Source: Neelides folsomi
Taxonomy: Eukaryota > Arthropoda > Collembola > Neelipleona > Neelidae
Assembly: GCA_034687125.1 (NCBI GenBank)
Contig: JAQGBZ010000293.1
Location: 16,790 to 80,789 of the forward strand
DNA length: 64,000 bases
Reading direction: 5' to 3'
This document shows positions 48,322-61,512 of the stretch, in pieces. Within the stretch, counting starts at the first letter, position 1, and each line of letters opens with the position of its first letter. Below the pieces are notes generated by a model that saw only the letters and a program-made list of their open reading frames with translations, searched no databases and had not been told where the DNA came from. The position numbers and the translations under genes are program-made.

Positions 48322-51001
48322 TTAATCTTTCTTAACCAAATTGGTAAAAGCTCCAATGATGTCAATGGGAATTGGAAAAATTATTGTCGAGTTCCTTTCA
48401 CCTGCAATTGAGCTAAGAGTTTGCAAATATCTCAACTGCAAAGCAGCCGGGCTCTCGGAAATAATATCCGAAGCTTCTTTCAAGGCCCTCGACGCTTTCA
48501 TTTCTCCTTCAGCAGCAATAACTTTTGCTCGAGCTTCTCTCGATGCTTCTGCTTCAGCGGCCATTGCCCGCTGCAATATGAATAAATCAAAGAGTTAAAC
48601 AAATTAATAAATGAACAATTTTATAATTTTAATTTTAAAAATTATTTATTAAAATTAATTAATAAAAAATAATGAGGATGAATTTAGAAATTAATTAGAA
48701 ACGGTTAATTATTTAAAAAATAAAAAATTAATAATTTCAAAATGAACTCAGAATTTTAATTAAAACCTGAAGTTGTTGAGGCAATTTGACATCTTTGATT
48801 TCCACCCTTTCAACTTTCACACCCCAAGAATCTGTAGCGTCATCTAAAGAGAGTTTCATCATTGCAGAAATGATTGCTCTGTCAGAGAGGATCTCTGACA
48901 GATTCTTTGTTCCTAAAACGTTCCTCAGAGTTGTTGAAGCAAGAAGGCGAGTTGAAGATGCAAAATCAACAACGTTAGATACGGAAACTGAAATTTTCAT
49001 TAAAAAATATTTTTGCATACATGTAGATATTGTATGTACATACGGCAACTACTATTTGGTACACACTACACACCAAAGTAGCACTCAACTACCCACTGTA
49101 CAAATTAATACATTAGAGTTCCTATGTTATCTCCAAGGTAGTACCCAAATACCCATACAACCTGGAACCGAACTACTCACTACATATCCAAGATAAGATC
49201 ACCCGACGTGAAATTTAAGGAATCAATAACTCCATACAGTTAATTATAAAATATTGAATTATCTTAACGCCCTTTTAATCACAACTTCAATACATATTCT
49301 GATTTTTTCAATCGCCTAATTTAAATTTTACAATTTCCTAACCATCTTTCACACTTAATTAATGTCCCTAGTCTAACATGATCACAATGATATAATTAAT
49401 TCACTTAACAAGGTGCAAATTCTACATAGCAATAAATCTTTCAATGCTGTTAATTAAAGAAGTTTGTTTATACCACAAAGGGATGTCGTCCCTTATGGTA
49501 AATAGGATATGACTGGATTAAGTTAATTTCATTAGTATATCCGAAATGATTCTGTTAACTGTTGTAATTATATAGTATATAATTATTAAGGTTAATGTTA
49601 AGTTTATGTTGTATGGAGTGCTTATATTAGATAATTCGAAATCTTATAATTAACTATATGGAGAGAATGGTTCCTTAAATTTCGCGTTGGATGGTCTTAT
49701 AAAACGTAGATGAGTACTAGAAGATGAGTATTAGTTTGGAGGTAAATTGGGTAGTGGGTACTAGCTTGTATGTGAGTACTACTCAATGAGTGCTATCTTG
49801 GATGTGTAGTGAGTAGTTCGGTTCCAGGTTGTATGGGTATTTGGGTACTACCTTGGAGACAACATATAACTCTAATGTATTAATTTGTACAGTGGGCAGT
49901 TGAGTACTAGATTGGATGGGTAGTTGAGTACTACCTGGTGTGTATTGTGTACTAACTAGTAGTTGTCTGTACATACAATATCTCGTATATTAACTATCGG
50001 AGCTCAAAACTCTTAAACTAAATTTAATAATTATAAATATTGAAATAAACCGATATAATTTATAAATACCAATTGGATTGTAAACTCTGAAATAGACGAC
50101 GGCGTCCACTGAAACCGTTACTGCGTCATGAGTTAAAATTTCCTGAGGGGGAACGTCGAAAGATACAGTTCTTAAATCGACACATCTGTATGTGTCAATG
50201 CAGGGAATAACAAAGAAAATTCCTGGGCCACGAGCTCCACCCGGCCGCAAACGACCAAGGCGGAAAATAACAGCTCTAAAATAATTATCAAATTAATTAA
50301 AATTATTAGGTATATTATTTATTTATTTTAATTATTATATTATTTATTTATTTTAATTATTATATTATTTAATTATTATATTATTTATTTATTTCAATTA
50401 TTATATTATTTATTTATTTTAATTGTTATATTATTTAATTATTATTTATTATTTTTTTAAATTTAATTATCACCTTTCATATTCTTGGACAGCTTTGAAG
50501 CAAATAAATGGCGCAATTGGGAAAATAATTACTAGAAGGATGAGCGATCCAATTATAGCCACAGCTTCGATGAATCCATTGCTATCGTCGTTGTCGGCTG
50601 CTTGTCCAACATGAAGGGCCTGTCTGGAATTGTCAACGTTGAGTGGACGGCGAGAATCTTCCCCCCTTCGAGGAATTCTTTTCTCTAAAAGCGCTTGCGG
50701 TGGTTCTGAAAATAATTGCTTCAATTGTATATTCACAAGATCAATAATGCGATTGGTCAATAACAATTATGGGATTGTATTGGATTGTATTATGCATATG
50801 ATCGATTTAATTAGTTAATGATTTCATAATCTTTAACAAAAATATACTTTTGTTTTTTAGCTTTGTTAATGTTTCTAATTTTATTAAAGAAATATTTATT
50901 TGCTGACCTCCTTCCATTCCAGGTTTTGACTGGCTTGTTGAAGGATTTTCATTTCCTCCCACTGTAAAATCCACGTCGGTCTCTTCAATTCCCATTGACA
51001 T
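48322..51001 (-). CDS. Stomatin-like (band 7/SPFH) membrane protein
   Basis: Five exons close in frame to 333 aa: 50908-51001, 50474-50705, 50070-50275, 48767-48987, 48322-48570. An acidic and serine-rich cytosolic N-terminus of about 75 residues precedes a hydrophobic hairpin segment ([20 protein letters not shown]). The SPFH domain follows: [78 protein letters not shown] and an alanine/glutamate coiled coil ([20 protein letters not shown]). The end reads [11 protein letters not shown]. Stomatins oligomerise on the inner leaflet and tune ion channels, including mechanosensory ones (MEC-2 class). The N-terminal tail is longer than in vertebrate stomatin. The third intron is almost wholly a foldback element. 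Confidence 0.95.
49025..49983. mobile_element. Foldback element with long inverted repeats
   Basis: About 959 bases with inverted arms of roughly 170-180 bases. The left arm begins AGATATTGTATGTACATACG and the right arm ends with the near-complement. Both arms carry degenerate subrepeats built on AGTACTCA and TACCCA. The central part is AT-rich without a coding frame. It fills most of the 1,082-base stomatin intron. I see no clear target duplication, so superfamily is open. Confidence 0.8.
50311..50450. repeat. AT-only tandem repeat in a stomatin intron
   Basis: Several imperfect copies of a unit of about 25 bases, ATTATATTATTTATTTATTT followed by TAATT, in the intron between exons 50474-50705 and 50070-50275. 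Confidence 0.8.
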
Positions 51002-52229
51002 TTAAGTTCTACTTGTCAAATTTTCATTCAAAATTCATTAGATATTTTTTTAAATGTATAAATATAAATAAATAAAGCTTCAAATCTATAAGCTCAAGTT
51101 TCGAGTCATGAAATACTTTTAATGTGCTTATAGGTAATCCTATTCAATTAGAAAAAAATATTTGCAATTGTAACTTTATATCTAATTTTAATAATTTACA
51201 TCTGCCATATATGTAAAGAGAATTGTGTAAAAATTGAGTTTGGGACTAAAAGAAGTAAATAAAATAAATGCGATAATTGAAATGACTCTAATGGTGTGCC
51301 TTAATTTGAAATTTCCATTGGGGAAAGGAATCGAATTCATAAAATATCTCTCACTACAAAAATACCATAAACAAGATAAACAAATGTTTTTATATACAGA
51401 TAAAATATTAATTTAATGAAATATTTGTTGGATATGACAATATGAGAATATCAACTTAATACTCAATGTGCATAGAGGTATGTGATTTAAAATGTTAAAA
51501 TCAAAGAACACGAATGGGGATCACAACATACTTAATACTTTTTGTAGGCATATATTATTTATTATACATATTAGCTAAATATATAATATAATATTATGTA
51601 AATAAACACATTAATGATACTACCATAATGACACAAACGAAGTGAGATTAGAAAAACTTACAATAGAAGACCAATCTAATCTTTGGTTGAATGGGAATTG
51701 TGAAATTCAAGCACGACCTGGATTTAATACAACAATGGCAATATGTTTATAAAATTAACTCTTTTATGATCGTTATTTCCGTTATCTTTTCCTTCTTGTT
51801 ATTATTTGACGTAAAAATTAGAATTTTTCACTAGTAAGATCACATTTAACTTCACAAAATGTACTCTGATGAAATCTAAAATTAAAAGTGGAACTCGTAC
51901 TTGGAGTAATTAAGTAAATAAGTTTAATTCGGCACAATTAAAGGAGACAACGATAATTCAGCAATTACACCGCCTTGGAAGAAAGCTACATATATGTACT
52001 AAAAATATTCTTATCGAAAGCTATATAAAATAATTGGATGTATACAATAATGTGTTTATGTAGGTATTTGCATAGTATGTACCTACATACATATAGTATA
52101 CATTGGTTATTTAAATTGTTCAATAAACTGACTGGCAATTCACTTTAATGAGAAAATAACAAGTGAACATTTAAATCATTAATTATGAATTGTTAAATTG
52201 CCGATTTGTAAACTATCAATAATGTAATA

Positions 52230-52960
52230 TCAGATCATACCAAATTATGTGTCTTATTGATCTTATGCAAAATTCAAAATTACATTGGCAACATAGGGAA
52301 AATAATCAATTAATTTTTTATTAATTTTTTAAACTATTTGAGTATCTTAAAATTCACGCAAAATCAGAAGAATTTCCAAGAAATTGTTTACTTATTAACT
52401 CTTTTGAAAAACAAAGGTCAACAATTCGAGTATATTGGTCACAAGGTTGCAACCTTCCGAAGTTTTTCGAAACTTTACGGCGAAAGGTGTGTGAGTGATA
52501 GAGCTGTTAACCGATGGAAGTCCAAGTTTTCATCAGGAAGGACTTCTGTTCAAAAGATACTTTCTACTGGACGACAAATTGTTAAAGACACATTGGACAG
52601 ATTGGGAATCGAAGCTCTTCCACACTCGCCTTATTCTCCAGACATTTCTCCATCTGACTTTTATATATTTTCTCACATGAAAAGATTCTTGAGAGGTCAA
52701 CGATTTGAAAACTAAGATGATTTAAAAACTGCAGTAAACAACTAGTTAGGATCTCGCACACTACAATTCTGGCAGAGGAAGGAATTACTAGATTGGAATC
52801 TCAGTGGAGAAAATGTTTAAAAATAATGGAAACTACCTTTGATTTGTATCATACTTTAGTTAGGTAATTGCTTCATGTTATAGAAATTGAGTTAAATAAA
52901 TTTTTGCATTTTTTTGCATTTCCATAAACACAATAAGACACATAATATGGTATGATCTGA
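52230..52960 (+). mobile_element. Internally deleted mariner-family transposon
   Basis: A 731-base element with terminal inverted repeats of about 30 bases: TCAGATCATACCAAATTATG at the left and the reverse complement of CATAATATGGTATGATCTGA at the right, one mismatch over the shared part. It is flanked by TA (52228-52229 and 52961-52962), the mariner target duplication. Inside, a broken transposase frame keeps an N-terminal HTH part (VSDRAVNRWKSKFSSGRTSV) and the C-terminal part (ALPHSPYSPDISPSDFYIFS, then KRFLRGQRFEN). The catalytic core between them is missing. A full mariner is about 1.3 kb. Confidence 0.92.
52366..52862 (+). pseudogene. Mariner transposase remnant
   Basis: The frame retains the second HTH of a mariner transposase and, after an internal deletion that removes the first two catalytic aspartates, the segment LPHSPYSPDISPSDFYIF with the final catalytic aspartate region (PSD). 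A TAA stop at 52713-52715 and a later frame change precede a recognisable tail (GITRLESQWRKCLKIM). It cannot encode an active enzyme. Confidence 0.9.
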
Positions 52961-53748
52961 TAATTTATATATGGAATACTTTTCGTATCAAAAATAAAAT
53001 TGTTTAAGATAAATATTAAAATTTCAATTTAAAATATTCAATTTTGTTGACAATATTTTTTTTATTTACGTACGGAATTTTTCATTTCGTTTTATTAAAC
53101 TAATTTTTAACTCCCACGCAAAATCACATTGCGCAATGGTTAAATAATGTACCAGCCTATGCCTACCTATTTATAAAATAAGTTAGGAAAATGAAAATAT
53201 GTAATAGAAATATTTTAGATTAAGTATTTATTTGTAATTTTAGTTTTTGTAAACTTCTCGATTTCCTTTAAAACGCCTCCATGCTTGGAAACTACAGTTT
53301 TGATTGTCAACAATTGTAGTTATAATACTTTCCGAAGGCCATGACAAAAACTAGGTCTAAATGTCCAACTTTTCCACGTCAATCCAATCATAAATGGAAC
53401 CACAAAAAGCATGAGATCGATGTAATGCCTTATAAAATATTCATTTTACAATAGAAGCTCTTAGGATTGTACACGTTCAAGAGTTATTGACCATTATAAT
53501 AAGAACTAAAACTGCATATACCTAAACCTATATTATATTCTCTGTGTCTGTGCATGGTAATTGTAATGCAAAATGTATTAAATATTCTCTAATTATCCTA
53601 TTTTTCCAAAGGTTAGACAAGATTGTGAAACAACCGCTTATTTATTTGTATCTAAATCATGAAAGTTATTTGCGGTTATTTCAAACTCAAGTCTAACCTT
53701 AGAAAAAATCTATATTACACATTATGTATCATATATTTGGATAACGCT

Positions 53749-53912
53749 ATTAAAGTGAGATACATGTTTTTATGTCACTTCACAAAAAACATATAGTTTA
53801 TTTTAAATTAAAAATAAATTTATATGAAAATCTCTATAAATCTATTTTTAATTTTAAAACACTATATTATGTATTTTGTGCAGTGCCACAAGAACCCGTG
53901 TCTCACTTTAAT
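53749..53912. mobile_element. Nearly palindromic miniature inverted-repeat element
   Basis: A 164-base unit whose two halves are inverted copies: left ATTAAAGTGAGATACATGTT, right the reverse complement of AACCCGTGTCTCACTTTAAT. Similarity continues inward past ATAGTTTAT to the centre, where arms rich in AAATTAAAAATA pair. No coding capacity and no clear target duplication. Confidence 0.72.
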
Positions 53913-55068
53913 TGCATTTCCCAAATGTTTTTTAATTAAATGAAAATAATGAAAAATACGATTATAAATATAGAAATTGAAAATTTAGAATTAAATATGA
54001 ATTATTAAATTATTAAAATTATAAAATATAGTATGTAATTGATCTTGAGGTCATAAATCTCAATATGGTTGAAATGATTGAGATATGAATGATGATTAAA
54101 TCGATACGAGTAAGAGTAATTGATTATTTATTCTCCTTTTTTTCAATGTGTATTATAATTATCGTTTTGAGAGTAAAATGAAATAAACAAATAATGCCTT
54201 TAAATCAATACGACAACGATAATTATTATATTGATTATATAATTTGTGTAATAGTCCTATGAATTATATTAACCTTTTTTAATATTCGAATAAATCGTTT
54301 TCAAAAATTTTTAAATAACACACTGACATTTATTATACGTTAGAGACTACAACGGCCACAAGCCATAGGCTGTGAAGGTAATTAACGTTATTTATATCAT
54401 GCTTATCGTAATATATTTTTATTATCTTGTCTAAATCTATTTAGTGCTATACAAAATATACTAAATAATTTTAAAAATAAAATAAAGTTAACTTAATTGT
54501 CAAAATTATTATTTTAGCTTACATTTGTTAGTGTAATTGTTAACAATTACTTTAACAAATTACCGAAAAAGATTACGAGGTGAAAGCTCTTCACGTAGCC
54601 ACATTTTTTATTAAAATTATCCTCAAAATAGTCAACTTTGAAGGGTTTCCATAGTGCTAGTGGAGGAATCAAACTCTTTTGTTTGTGTAGCCGGTTTATT
54701 TATTACCTGGCTTGCTTGGACCTGTCACGAACTTTTGAAACTGCAAAATATGCAAATTTAGATTAAATACATAAGATTATGACCCTATGTGCTTGTCTTG
54801 TCACTCTTGTCTTGATTGTGACCTTCTGTGACCATAACGTCAGTTGTGGTTACTCTAAATTTTAGCTATATGTAATTATAATCTCTTCTTAATTCTTATT
54901 CCTTAATCTTTACTCCTGTATTAATTTTGATTGTTATGAAGTGTAATAAAATATTAAAAAAACTATAAGTTAAGACTAGGAGTAAGTACAGGTAGATGTC
55001 TTGTAAATATTGATGAGCCGGTATAGTTGTACATACTTCCCAAATTATCTATTTATATTTGATTAATT

Positions 55069-58000
55069 TTAGTTTAATTCGTTTTCATCATCGGAATCTA
55101 CCGATATATTGCTTGCATTGCTGTCATTACTTCTTCCCTCACTGCTTGAATTATTCTCGTTCAAATTTCCTTGTGTGGTTGAAACTATAGGAGCAGTGAA
55201 AGTAGATGAAGAATTTAAGTACGTTTCTCCAACTCGCTTGTCGGGTATTGGGGAATAAATAGGGTGGCCCGTGACTCTGATATTTGCATGAATATCCAAT
55301 GGGGCCTCCTCTTTAACTGTATGATTAATGGACTCCGAGAGTAAAGTATTTTCAGTCACATCTTCATCATTGTTCACATTCGTGTCATTGGCGAGACTAA
55401 CATGAACAGTGGTCATTTCTTCTCTATCACTTTCAGTTGTTCTCGCATTGGAACGGTCCGAAAATGAAAATGGGCGTATTTTGGTTTCTACGCTCTCTTC
55501 TGACTGATGGGATCCTGATGAATTGGGTGAAGAATCCGATGTATCGCTTCCAGATTCTAAGCTTAAACTTTGTGTGGTGAAGATAGGGGGATGTAATTCT
55601 TCCCCGTCGTCTAAAACCACCGTTTCATCGTTAGAGTCTGCCGATGGTCTATTCACACCATAAGACGAAACAATCACTTTGTCTCCGATTGTTTCATGTT
55701 CGGGGGATTTGAAGGGTATTTTTGATGAGAACGGGAGAATATATTGAGTCGTAGATGAAGTTGGAACAAGAGTAGATATATTCAAATTTTCTGAAATGTC
55801 ATCATCTTGAGTAAAATTTTTTCCTTCTTCTGGAGCTGTTTGAGAGTTATTCATTAATTCGATTTCAACAGGAATATATTTGACGGTTTCTTCTTCAGTA
55901 ATCGGCAGAGGAGTAACAACATTGCTTGTTGGCACAATTGTCTTTGGTGATGGAGATGAATAACTACTAGGCAAAATGAAATCAGAACTAGTCGTAGACA
56001 TATTTATCGGAGAAGGGCCGTAAGTTGAATATTCATTGCTTAATGATTCAGCATTTGAAAATGTTTTTGATGTTCTTTCAATTGGGTTTGTAATATTATT
56101 TTCATTATTTTCATGTCCGTGAAAGATTTCTGAAGTTTCTGTATGAAGAATGGCCATTGGAGTAGTAGTCATGGAATAAATAGGAATTTCATCAACTGGT
56201 TCAGTAGAAGTCCTATTGTTTTCTAATTCAATTTCGGGATTTGACATTTGTTCTGTCGTAATCATCTGACTTTGATCGTCTTTATTTTCATTCTGTAAAT
56301 TGTTGGTTTGGGAATCTGATAGAGTCTCATTACGGATTTCCAAAGGCAAATCAGTTTCGTTGAAGGGTAAAAGATGATGATCCGTGTGGTCTTCTAAGGT
56401 TGAGTTTGTTTCTCTTTCAAAATTATCAGTGCTTAATGTTGAGGATGAGACCAAAATATTTACTGGAGCGAGAGATATGGGTTCTTGCGATAGAGTTGTT
56501 TCGTCATCTTGGAATTGTGTGCTATATCCTGGTGTTGTCCATTCATCACTAAAAGCATCTGTGGTGTTATTCGTTGCTTCGTTACATATTTTTTCATCAT
56601 TTGTAGAAATAATCATATTTTCTGGACAAGTGCAGTGAATGTCAAGTATTTTGTGATCAAAGGAACAAAAATGGGAACAGCCTCCATTTTCTAAATTGCA
56701 CATATTCACCACGGCTAGAATTAATAAATCATTTTAAATTAGTAAAACACTAATAATAATGTTCATAATAAATAATATTACAAAAATGGAAAACAATGAA
56801 ACAATTAGGCATATTACAACTCAACATTAAAATGTTTGTTTTTAGTTTTAATTTTGCTAGATTTATTTTTAAGGTCAGGATAGTTTTTTAAATGAGATTA
56901 GAGAGCCCATAGTTATGGACATCCTATTAAAGCTTCACTCACCATAAATTGAAATGATTCCTTGTAGAACGCTGTATCTTCCAATGTTTTCTAAAATTTG
57001 CAGAAACTGTGTAACATTGGATGAATTTATCTCATTGTCTATCCACCCAATTCGCATTACCACTCTGCTTCCTTCGATTTCTGGCCTGTTATTGGTTAGA
57101 AATTGATTAATCTTTACATTTTGTAAATAGAATAATTTCATAAATATTTTTAAATTTATTATTGTACTACATATACTATACTGTACTATAGTATAGCATA
57201 AATATTTAATTAAAAATTTTAATATATGAGAAAGTATTTCAACGGTTTCTCACTATTATATTAACTTACATAATTTTCTTGATTTTAGAAGTGACTGTCT
57301 TGAGATGGAGTTCTTGTGATAAAGTCTTTCGCATCTAAAGTTTTAAAAAAGAATTCTTTACTAAAGTGATAGGTTGCTAATTTACACAGTTAAAATTAGG
57401 GAAAAAATTAAACCAACCTCTGTATTGAGTTCAAGGGAAATTTCATTGAATCTTTGTGTTGTCCTATCACTGAAATCAGTCTCATAATCTAGATGTTCGA
57501 GCGTAACTTCAAGATCGATTGCAGAGGGAACTGATTAAAATAAAAAAATGAATTATACAAGTTTAACTCGGTATCATTCTCTTCTAAATCTATTACCATA
57601 AATGTCTGGAGTTTTTGGAGTGTTTAATAAGGCTGTAAATCCAGGAGTGCTTTCATGGAATACTTCTGTCAAGTTGCTTTCTAATAATAATTAAACATTG
57701 TTATCAGATTATAGTTCATCAGATTGTAGTTCATTCTAATAAATTTTATTTGGAATGATGAATGAATAAAGTTTGAAATATAGCAGTTCATTCATATAGA
57801 AATTCCAATTATAAAATCTACATATACCATAAAAATTAGAAGTTGATTTTGAATTTGAGTATGATGGTGTAGTCGAAAGTGGTAAAATCCCTTGATCCTT
57901 AGTAGATATGGGATGGATGGTTTGCGTAAGACTTGAGGGCGTAGAAGTTACCATAGTTGTGGTCGGGTCTAATTTAGTGATCATATTCTTCGTACCGAAC

Positions 58001-58977
58001 ACACTTTCAGAAATCGAATTAGGAGATTTTTGGGAAATCAGTCCCACTGGTGAGATAAAAAATTTAATTTCAAGGTTTTGAATAAATTCTCATATTGAAT
58101 ATTAATTAGCATAACCCATACATACATTTTATATCATCATCCTTCGTGTTTATAGAAATTAGTACTATAGTTTATCCGAATCGAGAACACTGGTTAGTTT
58201 GAACAAACCGCTAAAATATTTTTATGTATCTAATAGGTATATCAATAGAAAATTAAATAGCGCTTTGTTCAATCTCATCCGTGTTCAAGACTCCGGTCGA
58301 CTATGAATACAAAGAATGAAATAAATATAATTCACCATACATCCTGCAAGAACAGCGACAGAGACTATTGATGCGAGGACGAAGGCTCCAATAATCCAAC
58401 AGAGAAATTTTTTCCAATAAATCTTCTTCCTCTTGTCTTTCGTTACGTAGAGCTTTTCGCTCCTCCTTAATACCCAAATAAAGAAACAAATAGGCAAATT
58501 ATGTAATTCGTGTATGTATGTATTGTACTTAAGAGAACACATTATAACGTTCTCTCAATAAACTATTAGGAAAACTTTTACTTTTTGCAAAAAGTCTCAA
58601 ATTAATTAATTAATTTTTTACCCGTGAAATTTTTTATGGTGGTTAACTGGAATAAAGTAATCATCATATTTCTTATAAGGCCCATACTCCGCTTTAGGTT
58701 TTTCCGGAATGACGTTGAGGATATTCAAGCTAATGAGTTCTGGGTTGGAGGTTTCATTTACGACATATTCAGAGTCAGCTCCATGAATTGTGATTTGGGT
58801 CTCATTGTTCCCGCATTTCACCTTTTCAAGGGAATCTGAAGTGAATGCCAAATTATCCTCTCCAAGAAACTTGTCTTTAGAAGGTTCCTGGGTTTTTGAG
58901 TCTTTCCGATTGTGATTCCTATTGTCTTGTTGAGGAGAAGAGTCTTGATCATCATCGCTTCGGCTCGAAACTATCAT
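55069..58977 (-). CDS. Type II membrane protein with SEA domain, EGF-like domain and mucin-like tail
   Basis: Eight exons close in frame to 916 aa: 58622-58977, 58341-58465, 57828-58046, 57597-57680, 57418-57530, 57270-57334, 56943-57085, 55069-56714. A polar cytosolic N-terminus of about 135 residues is followed by basic residues and one helix (FLCWIIGAFVLASIVSVAVL, about 139-160) with no signal peptide, so it is type II. Next come a Ser/Thr-rich linker, a SEA-like domain (about 262-368: VPSAIDLEVTLEHLDYETDF ... EGSRVVMRIGW) and an EGF-like domain from residue 374 (CNLENGGCSHFC, CTCPENM). A Ser/Thr/Pro tail of about 500 residues with many N-glycosylation sites ends the protein. It is probably a glycosylated surface protein, perhaps cleaved in the SEA domain. 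ATG at 58977 directly follows a splice acceptor, so a 5' non-coding exon is likely. Confidence 0.85.
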
Positions 58978-59972
58978 CTGAAAAAAATTTAGTAATGGTA
59001 TGAACTTAACATTACTAACCATAATCATATTAAACAAAAAAGATATTCATTTGACAAAGGACCTATAAGTTTCGTATATTGGTTAACTTTTAACTGACAA
59101 TTAAAATAGAAGACTCATTTTTATTTATCTCAAATTTTCATAAATTGAAGATGATCCTAGATATACTAAATAGTGGCAGTGGCATAAGTTCCACGTCTTG
59201 TAACCCCAATGTTGGTAAATGTAACAATTGTTCTAATTGAGCTTCATTGCTCTTTGCGTTCCAATTTAAATGATATGGGAAATGAATTCATTATTGTAAA
59301 ATTGTTTAAGTTTAATATAATTACATTTAATTTACATAAATATTATTTTTAAGTCCTATACTTCCTTACTTAAAAACGCTCTGTTGAGCGTCAGACCTCA
59401 ATTCTTATCTTAAAATTTATTCCTATTTCTATTAATTGAGCTCCTACGCAACAATTTCATTTGTCGTTCTCTGAATTATGATGAAAAGATTTTCGCGAAA
59501 CGCCGAGTTTATATCAATGGTCCATATGGAAAACAACAATTTTCAATTTGCCAAAGTTGGGAGGAAAAAATATGAAACAAAGGAGAGTTTGAATTCTCTC
59601 CTTACTAAACAACGTTTAGGAACAAAGTCGTAGAATCAAAGATCATATCTAACCAAGTTCCGGTCTCCCATTGTTCTTAACAAAAGGGCGAACGAATCAA
59701 CATCTACAATGGTTGCATTTATGTGGAAATATGTGTATTCCAACGATTCAATTAACATTCCAAGCAAAGGTATTCTATATTTTAAAGGATACTTTCGATA
59801 AAAGTCTCTTTGTTTCCGTGGATAGAGCTGTTTTTAGGTTGTTATGATTGAATGTAAAATATTCAATGTGAATAGACATGGAAGATAGAAAGGTTACTTG
59901 TTAAAAGCTAACTACCAATACGAGATATAATACCAAGGACAGTCATAAAAAACATCGTATTATATGATTAAC

Positions 59973-59999
59973 ATTGATACGTAAAACTTACGTATCAAT
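59973..59999. repeat. Perfect 12-base inverted repeat
   Basis: ATTGATACGTAA, three-base loop AAC, then TTACGTATCAAT. It could form a small hairpin; no function is evident. Confidence 0.8.
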
Positions 60000-61320
60000 A
60001 TTTCTAAGATCTTATTTTTACTCAATGGATGTATTTAATTATATTAGTAACTCATTATCTGCGAGCGATTATCATGACGGTATCCCTTAATTAATTTACT
60101 GATTCGTCATCTCTACCTATCTATTATTTTTGTCTCATTCCACTTCTAAAATTTCACATATCAATCAAGATTTCAATAAATCAATCAGTTAATTATCGTT
60201 AATAACTAATTATAGCAGAGGGTATTGTATAATCAAAATGTAAACAACGAAATGGATTTCTAAAAGGAATTCTCTATTTAATGAATATACGAGAAAGTTA
60301 GGACCACCAAATTTTTGATGGATTTTCTTCGTCTTCATTTTATAGTTAATAAAAATAAATTGTGCCTGGCTTCCTGTGTCCGGGAGGGGGGCTAATATCC
60401 CGTGGGCGTAAGTTCATTAAACTCAGCCCTCTTATAAACTCAATTATTTATAATTCTTTAAATCACGAGTAATTCATTCCTATAAAGGCAAACTCATCAA
60501 ACAGGTTTGCAACCCTTCGTTTTCCAAATAAGCAACATTTAAACAAAATATACAAGGAAATGTTTTAAATGAAGGTTTAATAAAGAAGTAATGTGCGTAT
60601 TTAAAGTTTTTTCGATTTTTTAAGTTTAATTCCTTAAATGTTGTCTTTAAATGAACATCAGGGCTGGTTTAAACAGCCTTAATTAGAAGAGTGAATTATT
60701 TTGGTTCTAATTATACTTATTTATTTTAAAATTTTACTAATTTTAATAAAAACAAGTTTAAATATAACTTTAGAGTTATTTAATTTTTTGAATAGATGAT
60801 CGGGTATTACTAACAAGAACAAGACTGGAATTTTAAGTTTTCCCAATTTATCCCATTTCACAATTTTCATATTGAATAGTATACAAGTTTACGATAAAGA
60901 GGAATGCGATTCCAATCGTTAGAAATTGGAATAATGTATAAATTCTAATGATAGCACGGTTAATGAACTAATGTTCTCTTTTCATTGTATTAGATTTTAA
61001 ATCAAAATCTGTTGATCTTTGAAACACCTTTGACACCATGTAAAAAAAAATTATTAAAAATTCCAGCCATTGTCAGATCTCCCATGGCTGCCAGAGAAAG
61101 TGAAAGAGAAATGATAGCTATACTGAACTGATATAAGATTGACTGTCTTCATTTGTTTAGTATTCGTCTGTCAACAATTTGAGAGTAGTTATTGAGTTAT
61201 CCAATACCTTTATACCTTTTTAATTTGAGTTTTTAGTTTAATTTCAAGAAATAATTAGAAGGCTTCCGATGATATGATTTATGGAGATTTTTAAATTAAC
61301 CTATTCAACTTCAAATATAC

Positions 61321-61512
61321 TATAGTTGATTCACTCTCAACTGGCCGGTGAAAATTGAATCATGTTACTTGATTAGTTATTTGAAATTAAAATAAACCGA
61401 TATTTATTTACATTTAAATGTACTAATAATTTTCTGGTGACATGACATTCTATTCCCCGGTCAATTAACATGATTCAATTTTCACCGGTCAATTGAGAGT
61501 GAATGAACTATA
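61321..61512. mobile_element. TA-flanked miniature inverted-repeat element
   Basis: Terminal inverted repeats of about 46 bases with few mismatches: TATAGTTGATTCACTCTCAA on the left, the reverse complement of TTGAGAGTGAATGAACTATA on the right, continuing through CCGGTGAAAATTGAATCATG. With TA as target duplication the element itself is 61323-61510. There is no coding frame. Confidence 0.8.

Larger units (their letters stand above)
51002..55068. other. Long AT-rich spacer with transposon remnants
   Basis: About 4 kb with no host gene recognised. It contains an internally deleted mariner copy (52230-52960) and a small inverted-repeat element (53749-53912). The rest is AT-rich and featureless to my reading. 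Confidence 0.55.

Noticed and set aside
51234-51416. 60-codon frame upstream of the stomatin gene
   Set aside because: Short, AT-rich, without motif or splice support.
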